Positions 1 through 10,985 of a stretch of DNA of 64,000 nt are shown in pieces (the stretch's first letter is position 1; every line of letters begins with the position of its first letter). A model generated the notes under the pieces. That model made no database searches and had not been told where the DNA came from. It saw only the letters and a program-made list of their open reading frames with translations. Origin of the DNA: Paenibacillus polymyxa (GTDB taxonomy: Bacteria; Bacillota; Bacilli; Paenibacillales; Paenibacillaceae); the NCBI RefSeq assembly GCF_015710975.1, contig NZ_CP049783.1, positions 2,547,501-2,611,500 of the forward strand. Reading direction: 5' to 3'. Made by a program: the position numbers and the translations under genes.

Positions 1-1460
<1,460 letters not shown>

Positions 1461-1610
1461 AAGATAAGACGCAATGAGTTTCGGATCCAGTTTTCAGGGT
1501 GTAACCTTGAAGGTATGTAGAAGTACATACGACAAGCGTATAGCTATTCATTCACAGAATCCGTGATGAACCGAATAACCTTACGGAAGAATTTGCGAGG
1601 CAAATTCATG

Positions 1611-1727
1611 TTTGGTGGCGATAGCGGAGGGGTTCCACACGTACCCATCCCGAACACGACCGTTAAGCCCTCCAGCGCCGATGGTACTTGGACCGCAGGG
1701 TCCTGGGAGAGTAGGACGTTGCCAAGC
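1611..1727 (+). rRNA. rrf: 5S ribosomal RNA
   Basis: The sequence has the 5S pattern: TTTGGTGGCGATAGCGG at the start, CACACGTACCCATCCCGAAC in the loop B/C area, and GAGAGTAGGACGTTGCCAAGC at the end, whose last bases pair with the first. Its length of about 117 nt is normal. It follows the 23S gene by about 150 nt, as in a 16S-23S-5S operon, and is followed directly by a terminator. End positions are good to two or three bases. Confidence 0.95.
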
Positions 1728-1736
1728 AAAAGTAAA

Positions 1737-1774
1737 AAGGATGATAACCTCACTGAGGTTATCATCCTTTTTTT
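1737..1774 (+). terminator. rRNA operon terminator
   Basis: A 15-base arm AAAGGATGATAACCT pairs perfectly with AGGTTATCATCCTTT across a CACTG loop and runs into a tract of T residues. It sits about 10 nt after the 5S gene and ends the rRNA operon. Confidence 0.93.
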
Positions 1775-1888
1775 ATGCATTTTGTGGATGGACACCTGAT
1801 TCTAAGGTTGACAGAGAGAAGAGGCTTTGCGACACTCTAAGTGCGTATTTTTTTAAAGGTCCAAGTATACGAGCGAGGTGACGAAGTT

Positions 1889-3076
1889 ATGGAGATCAGA
1901 CAATTACAACGTGAGGAATTTGAAGCAGCTATAGGATTATCCCAGTATGCTTTTCAGTTTACAATGACCCCGGAGGATCTGGAGAAAGCCAAGAAGAAAT
2001 TCAAACCAGAACAAACATGGGGGATATTCGACGGACCTGACTTGAACGCTAAACTGACTTTGCTACCACTACAGGTATACATACATGGTCAGGTTTTTGA
2101 TATGGGAGGCATTGCTGGTGTGGCAACGTGGCCGGAAAAGCGTCGCGGAGGTATGGTTTCACGTTTGTTGACGCATGCGCTTGAAGAAATGAAGACTGCA
2201 GGACAAAGCCTTTCTTTTCTGCATCCATTTTCTTTTGCCTTCTATCGTAAATTTGGATGGGAAACGTATACTGAGTACAAAAAATACGTCATTCCAATTG
2301 ATAAATTCCCTGCTAAACTTAAAACAGAAGGTATAGTCAAACGGGATATCAAAAATATTTCAGAACTAGACCAAGTGTATCAATCATATGCTTCACGTTA
2401 CAATGGTACGCTGGTACGAGATAAGGCATGGTGGCAGGAACGGATTTTAAATGAGAATTATCGAACTGTAGTATATTACACAGATGCAAGCGACCCTCAG
2501 GGATATGCACTATACAAAATAGAAGATAAACAGTTAAATTGTGATGAGTTGGTATATGAAAATGAGACGGCACGTCGGGCTTTGTGGACTTATTTTGCAA
2601 ATCATGACTCAATGATAACCCAAGGTAAATTTATTTACGTTCCAGCAGATGACAATCTGCCTTTTTTACTCGATGATCCGCGAATTCAACAGGAAACGGT
2701 GCCTTATTTTATGGGGCGTATTGTGGATGCTGTTGCTTTTGTAGAGAGATACCCTTTTGAGCAGATTGGAGAGGAAACAAGTTTAACCTTACATCTGACA
2801 GATCGGTATGCTCCTTGGAATGAAGGAGTATGGAGATTAACGATTACTACGGAGGGGCAAGGACATCTGGCAAGAATGGATACATGTAATTTATCTGAGA
2901 ACGATACAGTAGCTGACTTGGAACTGGGAATTCAGTCATTAACAACTTTAATGCTCGGCTACCAGCAAGCTGATAACCTGTTTAATTGGGGGCGCATTGA
3001 AGGAAGCAGTGAGTCTGTGGCTGCACTTAAACGTGTAATACCAACAAAACAAACGTTCCTATTGGATTTTTTCTGA
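1889..3076 (+). CDS. GNAT acetyltransferase, Eis family
   Basis: Predicted 395-residue N-acetyltransferase of the Eis type: an N-terminal GNAT domain, a second GNAT-like domain and a C-terminal sterol-carrier-like domain. The acetyl-CoA binding stretch is visible as GVATWPEKRRGGMVSRLL near residues 85-105, followed by the conserved LHPFSFAFYRKFGWE. Known Eis proteins acetylate amino groups of small molecules or proteins; the substrate here is unknown. An upstream in-frame ATG at 1841 exists, but the ATG at 1889 has a GAGGTG ribosome site 8 nt before it and starts the usual MEIR sequence. The gene stands alone between an rRNA terminator and its own terminator. Confidence 0.85.
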   Translation: MEIRQLQREEFEAAIGLSQYAFQFTMTPEDLEKAKKKFKPEQTWGIFDGPDLNAKLTLLPLQVYIHGQVFDMGGIAGVATWPEKRRGGMVSRLLTHALEEMKTAGQSLSFLHPFSFAFYRKFGWETYTEYKKYVIPIDKFPAKLKTEGIVKRDIKNISELDQVYQSYASRYNGTLVRDKAWWQERILNENYRTVVYYTDASDPQGYALYKIEDKQLNCDELVYENETARRALWTYFANHDSMITQGKFIYVPADDNLPFLLDDPRIQQETVPYFMGRIVDAVAFVERYPFEQIGEETSLTLHLTDRYAPWNEGVWRLTITTEGQGHLARMDTCNLSENDTVADLELGIQSLTTLMLGYQQADNLFNWGRIEGSSESVAALKRVIPTKQTFLLDFF

Positions 3077-3152
3077 TAAAGGCCCAATTAGATTTTCTTA
3101 ATGCCCAACTCTTTTTAACCAAATTGGATGTGGTATATCATAATTATTCAAA

Positions 3153-3181
3153 GCTCTTTCCATAATGGGAAGAGTTTTTTT
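3153..3181 (+). terminator. Terminator after the acetyltransferase gene
   Basis: GCTCTTTCC and GGGAAGAG form a hairpin over an ATAAT loop, followed by seven T residues. It lies about 80 nt after the acetyltransferase stop and separates it from the ctsR promoter. Confidence 0.8.
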
Positions 3182-3230
3182 ATTCTATGGTATAAAACAT
3201 AATTAGATTGCGAAAAATGGTATTGACCCC

Positions 3231-3258
3231 TTGGCAAAAATGAAATTTGTGCTATAAT
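3231..3258 (+). promoter_or_regulatory. Sigma-A promoter of the ctsR operon
   Basis: A -35 box TTGGCA at 3231-3236 and a perfect -10 box TATAAT at 3253-3258 are separated by 16 nt. The predicted transcription start falls in the CtsR operator just downstream, which is the arrangement expected for repression. Another TTGACC at 3223 is too far from the -10 box. Confidence 0.8.
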
Positions 3259-3266
3259 ACGAATAT

Positions 3267-3283
3267 AGTCAAAGAAAGTCAAA
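3267..3283 (+). promoter_or_regulatory. CtsR operator (heptad direct repeat)
   Basis: AGTCAAAGAAAGTCAAA is a perfect match to the known CtsR operator: two GTCAAA heptads in direct repeat with a three-base spacer. A third partial half-site, GTCAATC, follows at 3284-3290. The position over the predicted transcription start, nine bases after the -10 box, indicates direct autorepression of the operon, relieved on heat or protein stress when CtsR is inactivated. Confidence 0.93.
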
Positions 3284-3360
3284 GTCAATCAGAACCAGTG
3301 TGAATCTACAGAAGTATAGCAATAATGACTTGATTTGCGTATAGTTAGGAGCTGCTTCTT

Positions 3361-3468
3361 ATGGACAGAAGAGAAGTGTATGATTTATCGCAAATAAAGG
3401 TCACACTAGAAACGAAACGGTACAATTCCAATGGATGTAGAACAGGCAATAGCCTGAATACAGCTTAG
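3361..3468 (+). CDS. Possible 35-residue leader ORF before ctsR
   Basis: An ATG at 3361 is preceded by AGGAG at 3347-3351 with 9 nt spacing and opens a frame of 35 codons ending at TAG 3466-3468. It begins MDRREVYDLSQIKVTLE and resembles nothing I recognise. It lies in the unusually long (about 300 nt) transcribed leader between the CtsR operator and ctsR. Part of it overlaps sequence that can fold: CAGGC-AATA-GCCTG near 3432-3446, and AAACGGTA at 3415-3422 with TACCGTTT at 3480-3487. It may be a leader peptide or chance. Confidence 0.3.
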   Translation: MDRREVYDLSQIKVTLETKRYNSNGCRTGNSLNTA

Positions 3469-3569
3469 ATTCGTGACTATACCGTTTGGTTAAGTTCAAT
3501 ATACGGCGGACTCTGTGGAGCGTGAAATGTATTTGAATACTTGCGTTTCCGTTAGTGGAGGATGATGAA

Positions 3570-4034
3570 ATGCGCAATGTTTCCGACATTATTGAACAAT
3601 ATTTGAAGAGCATGCTGCTGGAAAGTCCCCAAGGCTTAGTGGAGATTCAGCGCAATGATCTGGCTGACCGCTTTTCCTGCGTACCGTCGCAAATTAATTA
3701 TGTAATTAGTACCCGGTTTACGCTGGAAAAAGGTTATGTGGTGGAAAGTAAACGCGGTGGTGGAGGTTATATTCGGATTCAGCGAATTCAATTACCTGCA
3801 CAGCATGCGATCCATACACACCTTCATCAGAGCATCGGGGAGGAAATTAGCCAATCGGCAGCAGAAGGATTGATTTATCAGTTAGAGGAAGCTCATTTTT
3901 TAAGCAAAAGGGAAGCTGGTCTTATAAAGGCTGCTTTATCAAGAGATACGTTATTGCTGAAGCTTCCCTATCGTGACCAACTGCGAGCAAGATTGCTTAA
4001 GGCTATGCTGATCTCGTTGCTGGCGGCCAAATAG
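3570..4034 (+). CDS. ctsR: CtsR, repressor of class III stress genes
   Basis: A 154-residue protein, the normal CtsR length. The N-terminal part is a winged-helix DNA-binding domain (MRNVSDIIEQYLKSML, then the glycine-rich wing with RGGGGYIRI near residues 58-66, known to contact the operator and sense heat). The C-terminal half is the four-helix dimer and degradation-sensing domain. The ATG at 3570 is chosen over GTG 3555 because GGAGG lies 8 nt before it and the protein then aligns with known CtsR. First gene of ctsR-mcsA-mcsB-clpC; it represses its own operon through the operator at 3267. McsB phosphorylation and ClpCP degradation are known to remove it. Confidence 0.96.
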   Translation: MRNVSDIIEQYLKSMLLESPQGLVEIQRNDLADRFSCVPSQINYVISTRFTLEKGYVVESKRGGGGYIRIQRIQLPAQHAIHTHLHQSIGEEISQSAAEGLIYQLEEAHFLSKREAGLIKAALSRDTLLLKLPYRDQLRARLLKAMLISLLAAK

Positions 4035-4118
4035 CTAGTATCCATTAACCAGTGAATAGAGATTTGCAATTCAGATGTAGGGATTTGTAAAAATCCTGAC
4101 GTTGAAGGAGGTGCTTTT

Positions 4119-4643
4119 ATGCTGTGCCAAGAATGTAATATGCGGCCGGCAACTTTGCATTTCACCAAAATTGTGAATGGCGAAAAGACAGAGTTTCATA
4201 TTTGTGAGACATGTGCGAAGGAAAAAGGGGAGATGATCCCTGGAACACCTAATGGCTTTTCGATTCATAGCTTGTTGTCGGGGATGTTGGATTTTGACTC
4301 CAGCACAAAGAGCCAGTCTTCAGGTCACAGTGTTCCCCAAAATCTGCAATGCAAGGATTGCGGTATGACTTATACACAGTTTAGTAAGCTAGGACGCTTT
4401 GGATGTCCATCATGCTATCAATATTTTGATAGTCGCCTGGACCCTCTGTTCAAGCGTGTGCATGGTAGTACGAGTCATGTTGGGAAAGTTCCGGTCCGTA
4501 CTGGAGGCCGATTAAAGGTTAAACGGCAAATTGATGATTTGAAAAAAGAGATGCAACAACACATTGTACAGGAAGAATTCGAATCAGCTGCTGAGCTTAG
4601 GGATCAAATCAGAAAGCTTGAAAAAGAAATGACTGAAGAGTAA
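4119..4643 (+). CDS. mcsA: McsA, zinc-binding activator of McsB
   Basis: A 174-residue protein with two zinc-binding modules: C3/C6 with C29/C32, and C78/C81 with C96/C99. A C-terminal UVR motif (residues about 138-172, KKEMQQHIVQEEFESAAELR and onward) resembles the McsA segment that contacts ClpC. McsA activates the arginine kinase McsB and so steers CtsR and damaged proteins to ClpCP. A strong GAAGGAGGTG ribosome site precedes the ATG. Eighty-four bases separate it from ctsR and 29 from mcsB, consistent with one transcript. Confidence 0.95.
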   Translation: MLCQECNMRPATLHFTKIVNGEKTEFHICETCAKEKGEMIPGTPNGFSIHSLLSGMLDFDSSTKSQSSGHSVPQNLQCKDCGMTYTQFSKLGRFGCPSCYQYFDSRLDPLFKRVHGSTSHVGKVPVRTGGRLKVKRQIDDLKKEMQQHIVQEEFESAAELRDQIRKLEKEMTEE

Positions 4644-4672
4644 AGTTTGTGAAGAGTAGGAGGGAATGCGTG

Positions 4673-5737
4673 ATGCCCAATATCCGATTTACGGAAAAGC
4701 CGCTAAGTGATTGGATGCGTGGTGATGCTGCGGATTCGGAGATTGTCATTAGCAGCCGGGTAAGAATTGCGCGTAACTTGCAGCATCTGCCTTTTCCCAT
4801 GCTTGCTACCAATCAGCAGTCGGAAGAAGTGCTTCAACGCTTAACGGATATCCTTCAGTATGATGATTTGCGTCGTTTTGGTACTTTTCATACCTTGAAA
4901 ATATCCGAGTTGGATGAGATCGACAAACAGGTACTGGTTGAGAAGCACTTGATTAGTCCTAATTTGGCGAACGAATCTCGCAACGGTGCTGTGTTGATTA
5001 GTGATGATGAATCAGTTAGTGTTATGATAAATGAAGAGGATCATTTGCGTATTCAGTGCTTATATCCCGGATGTCAGGTTAGAGAAGCTTGGGAACGCGC
5101 TATGGTCATTGATGATGCATTTGAAGCGCATGTTGATTATGCATTTGATGATCGGAGAGGTTTTCTGACCAGTTGTCCGACGAATGTCGGCACAGGTATG
5201 AGAGCTTCGGTGATGATGCATTTGCCCGCATTGGTCATGACTCATCAAATCAATCGTATATTGTCCGCTGTTTCACAGGTGGGTCTTACAGTTCGCGGTA
5301 TTTATGGTGAAGGCAGCGAAGCAGTTGGGAATTTGTTTCAGGTATCCAATCAGATTACCTTGGGACAAACCGAAGCGGAAATTATCGAGAATCTACATGG
5401 CGTGGTGCTGCAAATTATAGAGCACGAACGTTCTGCCAGAGAACGATTGATGAATGAATCCATGCTGCGGATTACAGATCGGGTGATGCGTTCATTCGGT
5501 ATTTTGTCATATGCAGCAGTTTTGGATTCCAAGGAGGCTGCACAGCGGCTGTCCGATGTACGTCTCGGTGTAGATTTAGGGATTTTGGAGCGTCCTTCCA
5601 TTGCAGCGATGAATGAGCTTAATGTGATGACGCAACCCGGCTTTTTACAAAAAAGCTTTGGGGATAAAATGAATACCGGTGAGCGCGATATGTACCGGGC
5701 GAAGCTGATCCGGCAAAAATTAGGCAAAACCCTTTAA
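4673..5737 (+). CDS. mcsB: McsB, protein arginine kinase
   Basis: A 354-residue member of the phosphagen-kinase fold that phosphorylates arginines on proteins, marking them for ClpCP. Visible family features are SSRVRIARNL (nucleotide-binding arginines, residues about 24-33), NEEDHLRIQ, a GTGMRASVMMHLPAL block and YGEGSEAVGNLFQVSNQ. A C-terminal DVRLGVDLGIL segment corresponds to the allosteric phospho-arginine pocket region. An in-frame GTG at 4649 would overlap the ribosome site, so ATG 4673, with AGGAGG 9 nt upstream, is preferred. Third gene of the CtsR operon. Confidence 0.95.
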   Translation: MPNIRFTEKPLSDWMRGDAADSEIVISSRVRIARNLQHLPFPMLATNQQSEEVLQRLTDILQYDDLRRFGTFHTLKISELDEIDKQVLVEKHLISPNLANESRNGAVLISDDESVSVMINEEDHLRIQCLYPGCQVREAWERAMVIDDAFEAHVDYAFDDRRGFLTSCPTNVGTGMRASVMMHLPALVMTHQINRILSAVSQVGLTVRGIYGEGSEAVGNLFQVSNQITLGQTEAEIIENLHGVVLQIIEHERSARERLMNESMLRITDRVMRSFGILSYAAVLDSKEAAQRLSDVRLGVDLGILERPSIAAMNELNVMTQPGFLQKSFGDKMNTGERDMYRAKLIRQKLGKTL

Positions 5738-5781
5738 TATATAGAATGATCTGAAATACACACTGTGGAGGTGCAGGATAT

Positions 5782-8226
5782 ATGATGTTTGGAAGATTTA
5801 CGGAACGTGCACAGAAAGTGCTTGCCTTGGCCCAGGAAGAAGCTGTTCGATTGGGACACAACAACATTGGCACAGAGCACATTTTGCTAGGACTCATTCG
5901 TGAAGGTGAAGGAATAGCAGCGAAAGCCTTAATCGGTTTAGGGCTGGGACTGGAAAAAATCCAGGATGAAGTGGAAACACTGATTGGACGCGGTCAAGAG
6001 CAACCGACGAACATTGCCTATACTCCACGTGCCAAGAAAGTCATTGAGCTGTCTATGGACGAAGCACGTAAATTGGGTCATACCTATGTAGGTACCGAGC
6101 ATATTTTGCTAGGCCTTATTCGTGAAGGTGAAGGCGTAGCAGCACGTGTACTGAACAACCTGGGTATCAGTCTGAACAAAGCGCGTCAGCAAGTGCTTCA
6201 ATTGCTCGGCAGCAGCGAGGCGGTTTCCAGCCATCACGGTGCTCCAGCTAATGTCAGCACACCAACTCTGGACAGTCTGGCACGCGATCTGACGGCTTCT
6301 GCGAAGGAAAATAACCTGGACCCCGTTATTGGGCGCAGCAAGGAAATTGAGCGCGTTATTCAAGTGCTCAGCCGTCGTACAAAGAACAATCCTGTTTTGA
6401 TCGGTGAACCTGGGGTAGGTAAAACGGCGATTGCCGAAGGATTGGCACAAAAAATCATAGCGAATGAGATTCCCGAAACGTTGCGCGACAAACGCGTAAT
6501 GACACTCGATATGGGTTCTGTAGTAGCTGGTACTAAGTATCGTGGTGAATTTGAGGATCGCTTGAAGAAGATTATGGACGAGATTCGTCAAGCTGGAAAT
6601 ATCGTATTGTTCATTGATGAGCTGCATACGCTGATTGGTGCTGGTGGAGCGGAAGGCGCAATTGATGCGTCCAACATCCTGAAACCTGCTCTGGCACGTG
6701 GCGAGCTGCAATGTATCGGTGCCACCACGCTGGATGAATACCGCAAATATATTGAGAAAGATGCTGCTTTGGAGCGTCGTTTTCAACCTATAACCGTGGA
6801 TCAACCTTCTCCAGAAGAAGCGATTCAAATCTTGTATGGTCTGCGCGACCGTTACGAAGCGCATCACCGTGTAAAAATCACTGATGAGGCTATTGAAGCT
6901 GCAGTAAGATTGTCAGATCGTTATATTACGGATCGCTTCCTACCGGATAAGGCTATTGATCTTATTGATGAAGCGGGCTCCAAGGTAAGGCTGAATTCCT
7001 ATACAGTACCGCCAAACCTGAAACAGCTGGAAAACCGTCTGGAAGATATCCGCAAGGAAAAAGATTCAGCGGTACAAAGCCAGGAGTTTGAAAAGGCAGC
7101 TGCACTGCGCGATACAGAGCAAAAAATTCGTGAAGAGCTGGATGTCACTAAAAACCAATGGAAAGAACAACAGGGGCGTACAGATTCCGAAGTTACACCA
7201 GAGGATATTGCTCAGGTCGTTGCCATCTGGACTGGTGTCCCAGTCAGCAAGCTGAAGGAAGAAGAAACACATCGTTTGCTGAATATGGAGCAACTGTTGC
7301 ATGAACGGGTGATTGGGCAGGACGAAGCTGTTAAGGCAGTAAGCCGGGCGATTCGCCGGGCACGCGCCGGTCTGAAAGATCCGAAACGTCCAATCGGCTC
7401 CTTTATTTTCCTCGGTCCAACTGGAGTTGGTAAAACAGAGCTGGCACGCGCCTTGGCTGAATCTATGTTTGGTGATGAAAATGCGGTTATCCGTATTGAT
7501 ATGTCCGAATATATGGAGAAACACTCCACATCCCGTTTGGTAGGAGCGCCTCCAGGATACGTAGGATATGAAGAAGGTGGCCAACTGACTGAAAAGGTAC
7601 GTCGTAAGCCTTACTCTGTTGTGTTGCTGGATGAAATTGAAAAAGCACACCCAGAAGTATTCAATATTCTGCTGCAAGTGTTGGAGGATGGACGTCTGAC
7701 GGATTCCAAGGGACGTGTTGTTGACTTCCGTAACACACTCATCATCCTAACATCCAACGTTGGTGCACAGGCAATCAAACGTAACTCCACGCTTGGTTTT
7801 ACAGCTGTTGTGGACGCTGGGGCGGATTACGATAACATGAAGGGCAAAGTGATGGATGAACTGAAGAAAAGCTTCCGTCCTGAGTTCTTGAACCGGATAG
7901 ATGAAATCATCGTGTTCCATTCTCTCGAAGAAAAACATATTGCCGAAATTGTTTCACTCATGTCTGAGGAACTGCGTAAGCGTCTGAATGAGTATGAGGT
8001 TGACTTTGAGTTGACAGACAAGGCTAAGAATTTCCTTGCCAAGGAAGGCTTCGATCCAGCGTATGGTGCGCGTCCATTGCGTCGTGCAATCCAGAAGCAT
8101 ATTGAAGATCGCCTGTCCGAGGAACTGTTGACTGGAAACATTTCTAAAGGCGACTCTCTCTATATTGATGAAGAGAACGGTGCATTGACAGTAACGAAAA
8201 AGGATAATATATCCGCGAAGTCCTAA
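5782..8226 (+). CDS. clpC: ClpC, AAA+ unfoldase of the ClpCP protease
   Basis: An 814-residue class I Clp ATPase. It has the double N-terminal Clp_N repeat (two copies of [15 protein letters not shown] near residues 31-45 and 107-121), a first AAA+ domain with Walker A GEPGVGKT at 208-215, a coiled middle domain with a UVR-like stretch near 414-450 that binds adaptors such as McsB and MecA, and a second AAA+ domain with Walker A GPTGVGKT near 545-552. It unfolds substrates for ClpP. GGAGGTG lies 8 nt before the ATG. Last gene of the CtsR operon, followed by a terminator. Confidence 0.98.
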   Translation: MMFGRFTERAQKVLALAQEEAVRLGHNNIGTEHILLGLIREGEGIAAKALIGLGLGLEKIQDEVETLIGRGQEQPTNIAYTPRAKKVIELSMDEARKLGHTYVGTEHILLGLIREGEGVAARVLNNLGISLNKARQQVLQLLGSSEAVSSHHGAPANVSTPTLDSLARDLTASAKENNLDPVIGRSKEIERVIQVLSRRTKNNPVLIGEPGVGKTAIAEGLAQKIIANEIPETLRDKRVMTLDMGSVVAGTKYRGEFEDRLKKIMDEIRQAGNIVLFIDELHTLIGAGGAEGAIDASNILKPALARGELQCIGATTLDEYRKYIEKDAALERRFQPITVDQPSPEEAIQILYGLRDRYEAHHRVKITDEAIEAAVRLSDRYITDRFLPDKAIDLIDEAGSKVRLNSYTVPPNLKQLENRLEDIRKEKDSAVQSQEFEKAAALRDTEQKIREELDVTKNQWKEQQGRTDSEVTPEDIAQVVAIWTGVPVSKLKEEETHRLLNMEQLLHERVIGQDEAVKAVSRAIRRARAGLKDPKRPIGSFIFLGPTGVGKTELARALAESMFGDENAVIRIDMSEYMEKHSTSRLVGAPPGYVGYEEGGQLTEKVRRKPYSVVLLDEIEKAHPEVFNILLQVLEDGRLTDSKGRVVDFRNTLIILTSNVGAQAIKRNSTLGFTAVVDAGADYDNMKGKVMDELKKSFRPEFLNRIDEIIVFHSLEEKHIAEIVSLMSEELRKRLNEYEVDFELTDKAKNFLAKEGFDPAYGARPLRRAIQKHIEDRLSEELLTGNISKGDSLYIDEENGALTVTKKDNISAKS

Positions 8227-8251
8227 AGCAGTTTAGTAAATAAAACATTAG

Positions 8252-8299
8252 AAAAGGGTGTCTCGCAGGCTGGAAAGCTATTGCGAAGGCACCCTTTTT
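8252..8299 (+). terminator. Terminator of the ctsR-clpC operon
   Basis: AAAAGGGTG at 8252-8260 pairs with CACCCTTTTT at 8290-8299 and the arms extend through CTCGCA/TGCGAA, ending in five T residues. It lies 26 nt after the clpC stop codon. Confidence 0.85.
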
Positions 8300-8468
8300 G
8301 TGTATTGAACACCTTGAAAGGGTAGGGTAAAAGCTTTGGGAAAGTTTGTGATATTGCTTTACGTCCGCCAAGCTTCAATGGTAAACTTTTATTGTTACAG
8401 CTCTTTCAGGTGCTGTGTGAAGATAAATTTGACATCATCGTTGTCAAGAAGGAGCCAGGGAATAAAGT

Positions 8469-9842
8469 ATGGCTAAAGTGAAAACTAAATTTTCCTGTAC
8501 AGAATGTGGCTATGAATCGCCTAAATGGTACGGAAAATGTCCTGGATGCCAGGCATGGAATTCCATGATCGAAGAAACGGAAAGCGTTGTAAAAACTCAA
8601 GGAATGGGATCTTCCCTTCTTACTCATAGCACAAAAGACAAACCGCTTCCTATTATTGAAGTGGAGAGTGGCAAAGAAACACGAATTTTGACGGGAATTG
8701 GTGAATTAAATCGTGTACTCGGTGGAGGTGTGGTGCCAGGTTCACTTGTTCTGGTGGGTGGTGACCCGGGGATCGGTAAGTCTACGCTTATGCTGCAAAC
8801 CTCTAATGAGCTGGCTTTAACTGGTTTAAAGGTACTCTACGTGTCTGGTGAGGAATCCGTCCGCCAAACGAAGCTACGTGCAGATCGCCTCGGTGCTTTG
8901 TCTCCCAGTCTGTACGTATTATGTGAGACGAATTTGGAGACGATTGAAGAAGCAGTGGACAGCTTGAAGCCGGAGTTTTTGGTCATCGACTCGATACAGA
9001 CTGTATATTTGCCTGAGGTGACAAGTGCGCCTGGTAGTGTAGCTCAGGTGCGCGAGTGTACTTCACGATTTATGCGGATTGCCAAGGGATTAGGTATTGC
9101 TACAGTACTGGTAGGGCATGTGACCAAAGAAGGCGCTATTGCAGGTCCGCGTTTGTTGGAGCATATGGTCGATTGTGTACTTTATTTTGAAGGAGAGCGC
9201 CATCATACGTATCGGCTGTTGCGTGCGGTTAAGAATCGTTTCGGTTCTACGAATGAAATTGGTATTTTTGAAATGGCCGAAAGTGGTTTGCGTGAGGTGG
9301 CGAATCCTTCTGAGCTCTTCCTGTCCGAACGGCCACTGGGGGTGGCTGGCTCCACTGTCGTTGCCAGTATGGAGGGAACCCGGCCTGTGTTGGTTGAATT
9401 GCAAGCACTCATTGCGGCTACGCATTTTCCATCTCCACGCCGAATGGGTACGGGGATTGACCATCATCGGATGGGATTAATCATTGCCGTACTAGAAAAG
9501 CGGATGGGCATGTTTTTGCAAAACCAGGACGCTTATCTCAATGTTGCTGGAGGCGTAAAGCTGGATGAACCAGCGGTGGATTTAGCCATAGCGGTGAGCA
9601 TTGCTTCCAGCTTTAGGGATGCTCCTACCAAGCCGTACGATGTGATTTTTGGTGAAGTAGGACTGACAGGCGAGGTGCGGGCTGTATCCCGAGCAGAACA
9701 GCGAGTGCGAGAAGCAGAGAAATTAGGTTTCAAACGGGTGATCATGCCCGAGAAAAGCTTGAAGGGCTGGACACATCCAAAAGGGATACAAATTATCGGA
9801 GTTGGAACGGTGGCAGATGCACTGGCAGCCGCATTAGATTAG
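8469..9842 (+). CDS. radA: RadA (Sms), DNA repair helicase-like ATPase
   Basis: A 457-residue RecA-like repair protein that helps branch migration during recombination. The N-terminal zinc finger uses C10, C13, C24 and C27. Walker A is [10 protein letters not shown] at residues 97-106. The RadA signature KNRFGS follows in the middle, and the C-terminal third is the Lon-protease-like P domain without a protease active site. AAGGAGCC precedes the ATG at good spacing. The 240 bp before it contain the clpC terminator; I see only weak promoter-like boxes there. disA starts 12 nt after it, so radA and disA are probably co-transcribed, as in Bacillus. Confidence 0.96.
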   Translation: MAKVKTKFSCTECGYESPKWYGKCPGCQAWNSMIEETESVVKTQGMGSSLLTHSTKDKPLPIIEVESGKETRILTGIGELNRVLGGGVVPGSLVLVGGDPGIGKSTLMLQTSNELALTGLKVLYVSGEESVRQTKLRADRLGALSPSLYVLCETNLETIEEAVDSLKPEFLVIDSIQTVYLPEVTSAPGSVAQVRECTSRFMRIAKGLGIATVLVGHVTKEGAIAGPRLLEHMVDCVLYFEGERHHTYRLLRAVKNRFGSTNEIGIFEMAESGLREVANPSELFLSERPLGVAGSTVVASMEGTRPVLVELQALIAATHFPSPRRMGTGIDHHRMGLIIAVLEKRMGMFLQNQDAYLNVAGGVKLDEPAVDLAIAVSIASSFRDAPTKPYDVIFGEVGLTGEVRAVSRAEQRVREAEKLGFKRVIMPEKSLKGWTHPKGIQIIGVGTVADALAAALD

Positions 9843-9854
9843 GGGGCATTGAGG

Positions 9855-10931
9855 ATGAAGGAAGCGAGCCAACTGGATAAAATGAACGATTTGCTACGGC
9901 TTGTGGCACCGGGAACTCCCTTTCGCGACGGATTGGAAAACGTTTTGCGTGCCAAAACGGGTGCTCTTCTGGTCGTTGGCTATAGCCCGGAAGTAATGGA
10001 AGTCGTGGATGGCGGTTTCTCTATTAATTGTGACTTTTCGCCGAACTATTTGTATGAGCTGGCTAAAATGGACGGCGCAATCATATTAAGTGAGGATTTA
10101 AAACGAATTTTATATGCCAATACGCAATTGATTCCCGATTCCTCCATTTCGTCCATAGAAACAGGGATTCGGCATCGGACGGCGGAACGAGTTGCAAAGC
10201 AGACTGGTAAACTGGTTGTGTCTATTTCCCAGCGTCGTAATATTATTACGTTGTATCAGGGGACTTTACGATATGCGCTCAAGGAAATCGGGGTTATTTT
10301 AACGAAAGCTAATCAGGCTATTCAGACGTTAGAAAAATATAGATCCGTATTGGGGCAAGCCTCAACGAATCTAACTGCATCTGAATTCGAAGAACTGGTT
10401 ACCATGCCGGAGGTCGTTAATGTCATTCAACGGATCGAAATGGTGCTGCGCATCAAAATGGAGATCAAACGATTTATTAACGAGCTCGGGAATGAGGGCA
10501 GGCTGATTAGCATGCAGATGGAGGAGCTTGTCAGTAATATCGAGGAAGAAGCTTGGTTGCTGTATAAGGATTATGCCAAAGACGACAGCGACGAGAAGAT
10601 CCGTGAAATTATATTGGGACTCAAACGTTCTACGGACGACGAATTACTGGATGTGAATCATATAGTACGTTTATTAGGCTACCCTTCTTCAGCAGCGACA
10701 TCAGAAGAATATATTGCTGCACGCGGATATCGGGTGCTGAACAAAATACCTCGTTTGCCAAATGTAATTATTCATAATCTGGTGGAGCGATTTGGACGTT
10801 TTCCACATGTCATGACAGCAACGATAGAAGAACTGGATGAAGTGGATGGTATAGGAGAGGTTCGTGCACGTACGATTAAAGAAGGGCTTAAACGTTTACA
10901 GGAACAAGTTTTCATTGACAGACAAATGTAA
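9855..10931 (+). CDS. disA: DisA, diadenylate cyclase and DNA-integrity scanner
   Basis: A 358-residue protein that makes c-di-AMP from two ATP molecules and pauses at branched DNA. The DAC domain occupies roughly the first 140 residues, with the catalytic DGA motif at 73-75 and RHR at 106-108. A helical spine follows, and the C-terminal 60 residues form tandem helix-hairpin-helix DNA-binding motifs ([20 protein letters not shown]). ATG 9855 is preferred to the in-frame TTG 9849 because AGGGGG at 9841-9846 then lies at normal spacing. Partner by position and known function of RadA, which restrains DisA activity. Confidence 0.96.
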   Translation: MKEASQLDKMNDLLRLVAPGTPFRDGLENVLRAKTGALLVVGYSPEVMEVVDGGFSINCDFSPNYLYELAKMDGAIILSEDLKRILYANTQLIPDSSISSIETGIRHRTAERVAKQTGKLVVSISQRRNIITLYQGTLRYALKEIGVILTKANQAIQTLEKYRSVLGQASTNLTASEFEELVTMPEVVNVIQRIEMVLRIKMEIKRFINELGNEGRLISMQMEELVSNIEEEAWLLYKDYAKDDSDEKIREIILGLKRSTDDELLDVNHIVRLLGYPSSAATSEEYIAARGYRVLNKIPRLPNVIIHNLVERFGRFPHVMTATIEELDEVDGIGEVRARTIKEGLKRLQEQVFIDRQM

Positions 10932-10985
10932 ATGTAATACAGTGAAAGGATTATAATGGAACAATTCATACATTGAGGTGAAGAG

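Noticed and set aside
3223..3258. TTGACC as the -35 box for the ctsR promoter
   Set aside because: It lies 24 nt from the -10 box; TTGGCA at 3231 has acceptable spacing.
6109..6867. A 252-codon open frame opposite clpC
   Set aside because: Antisense to an intact, well-conserved AAA+ domain and without family features.
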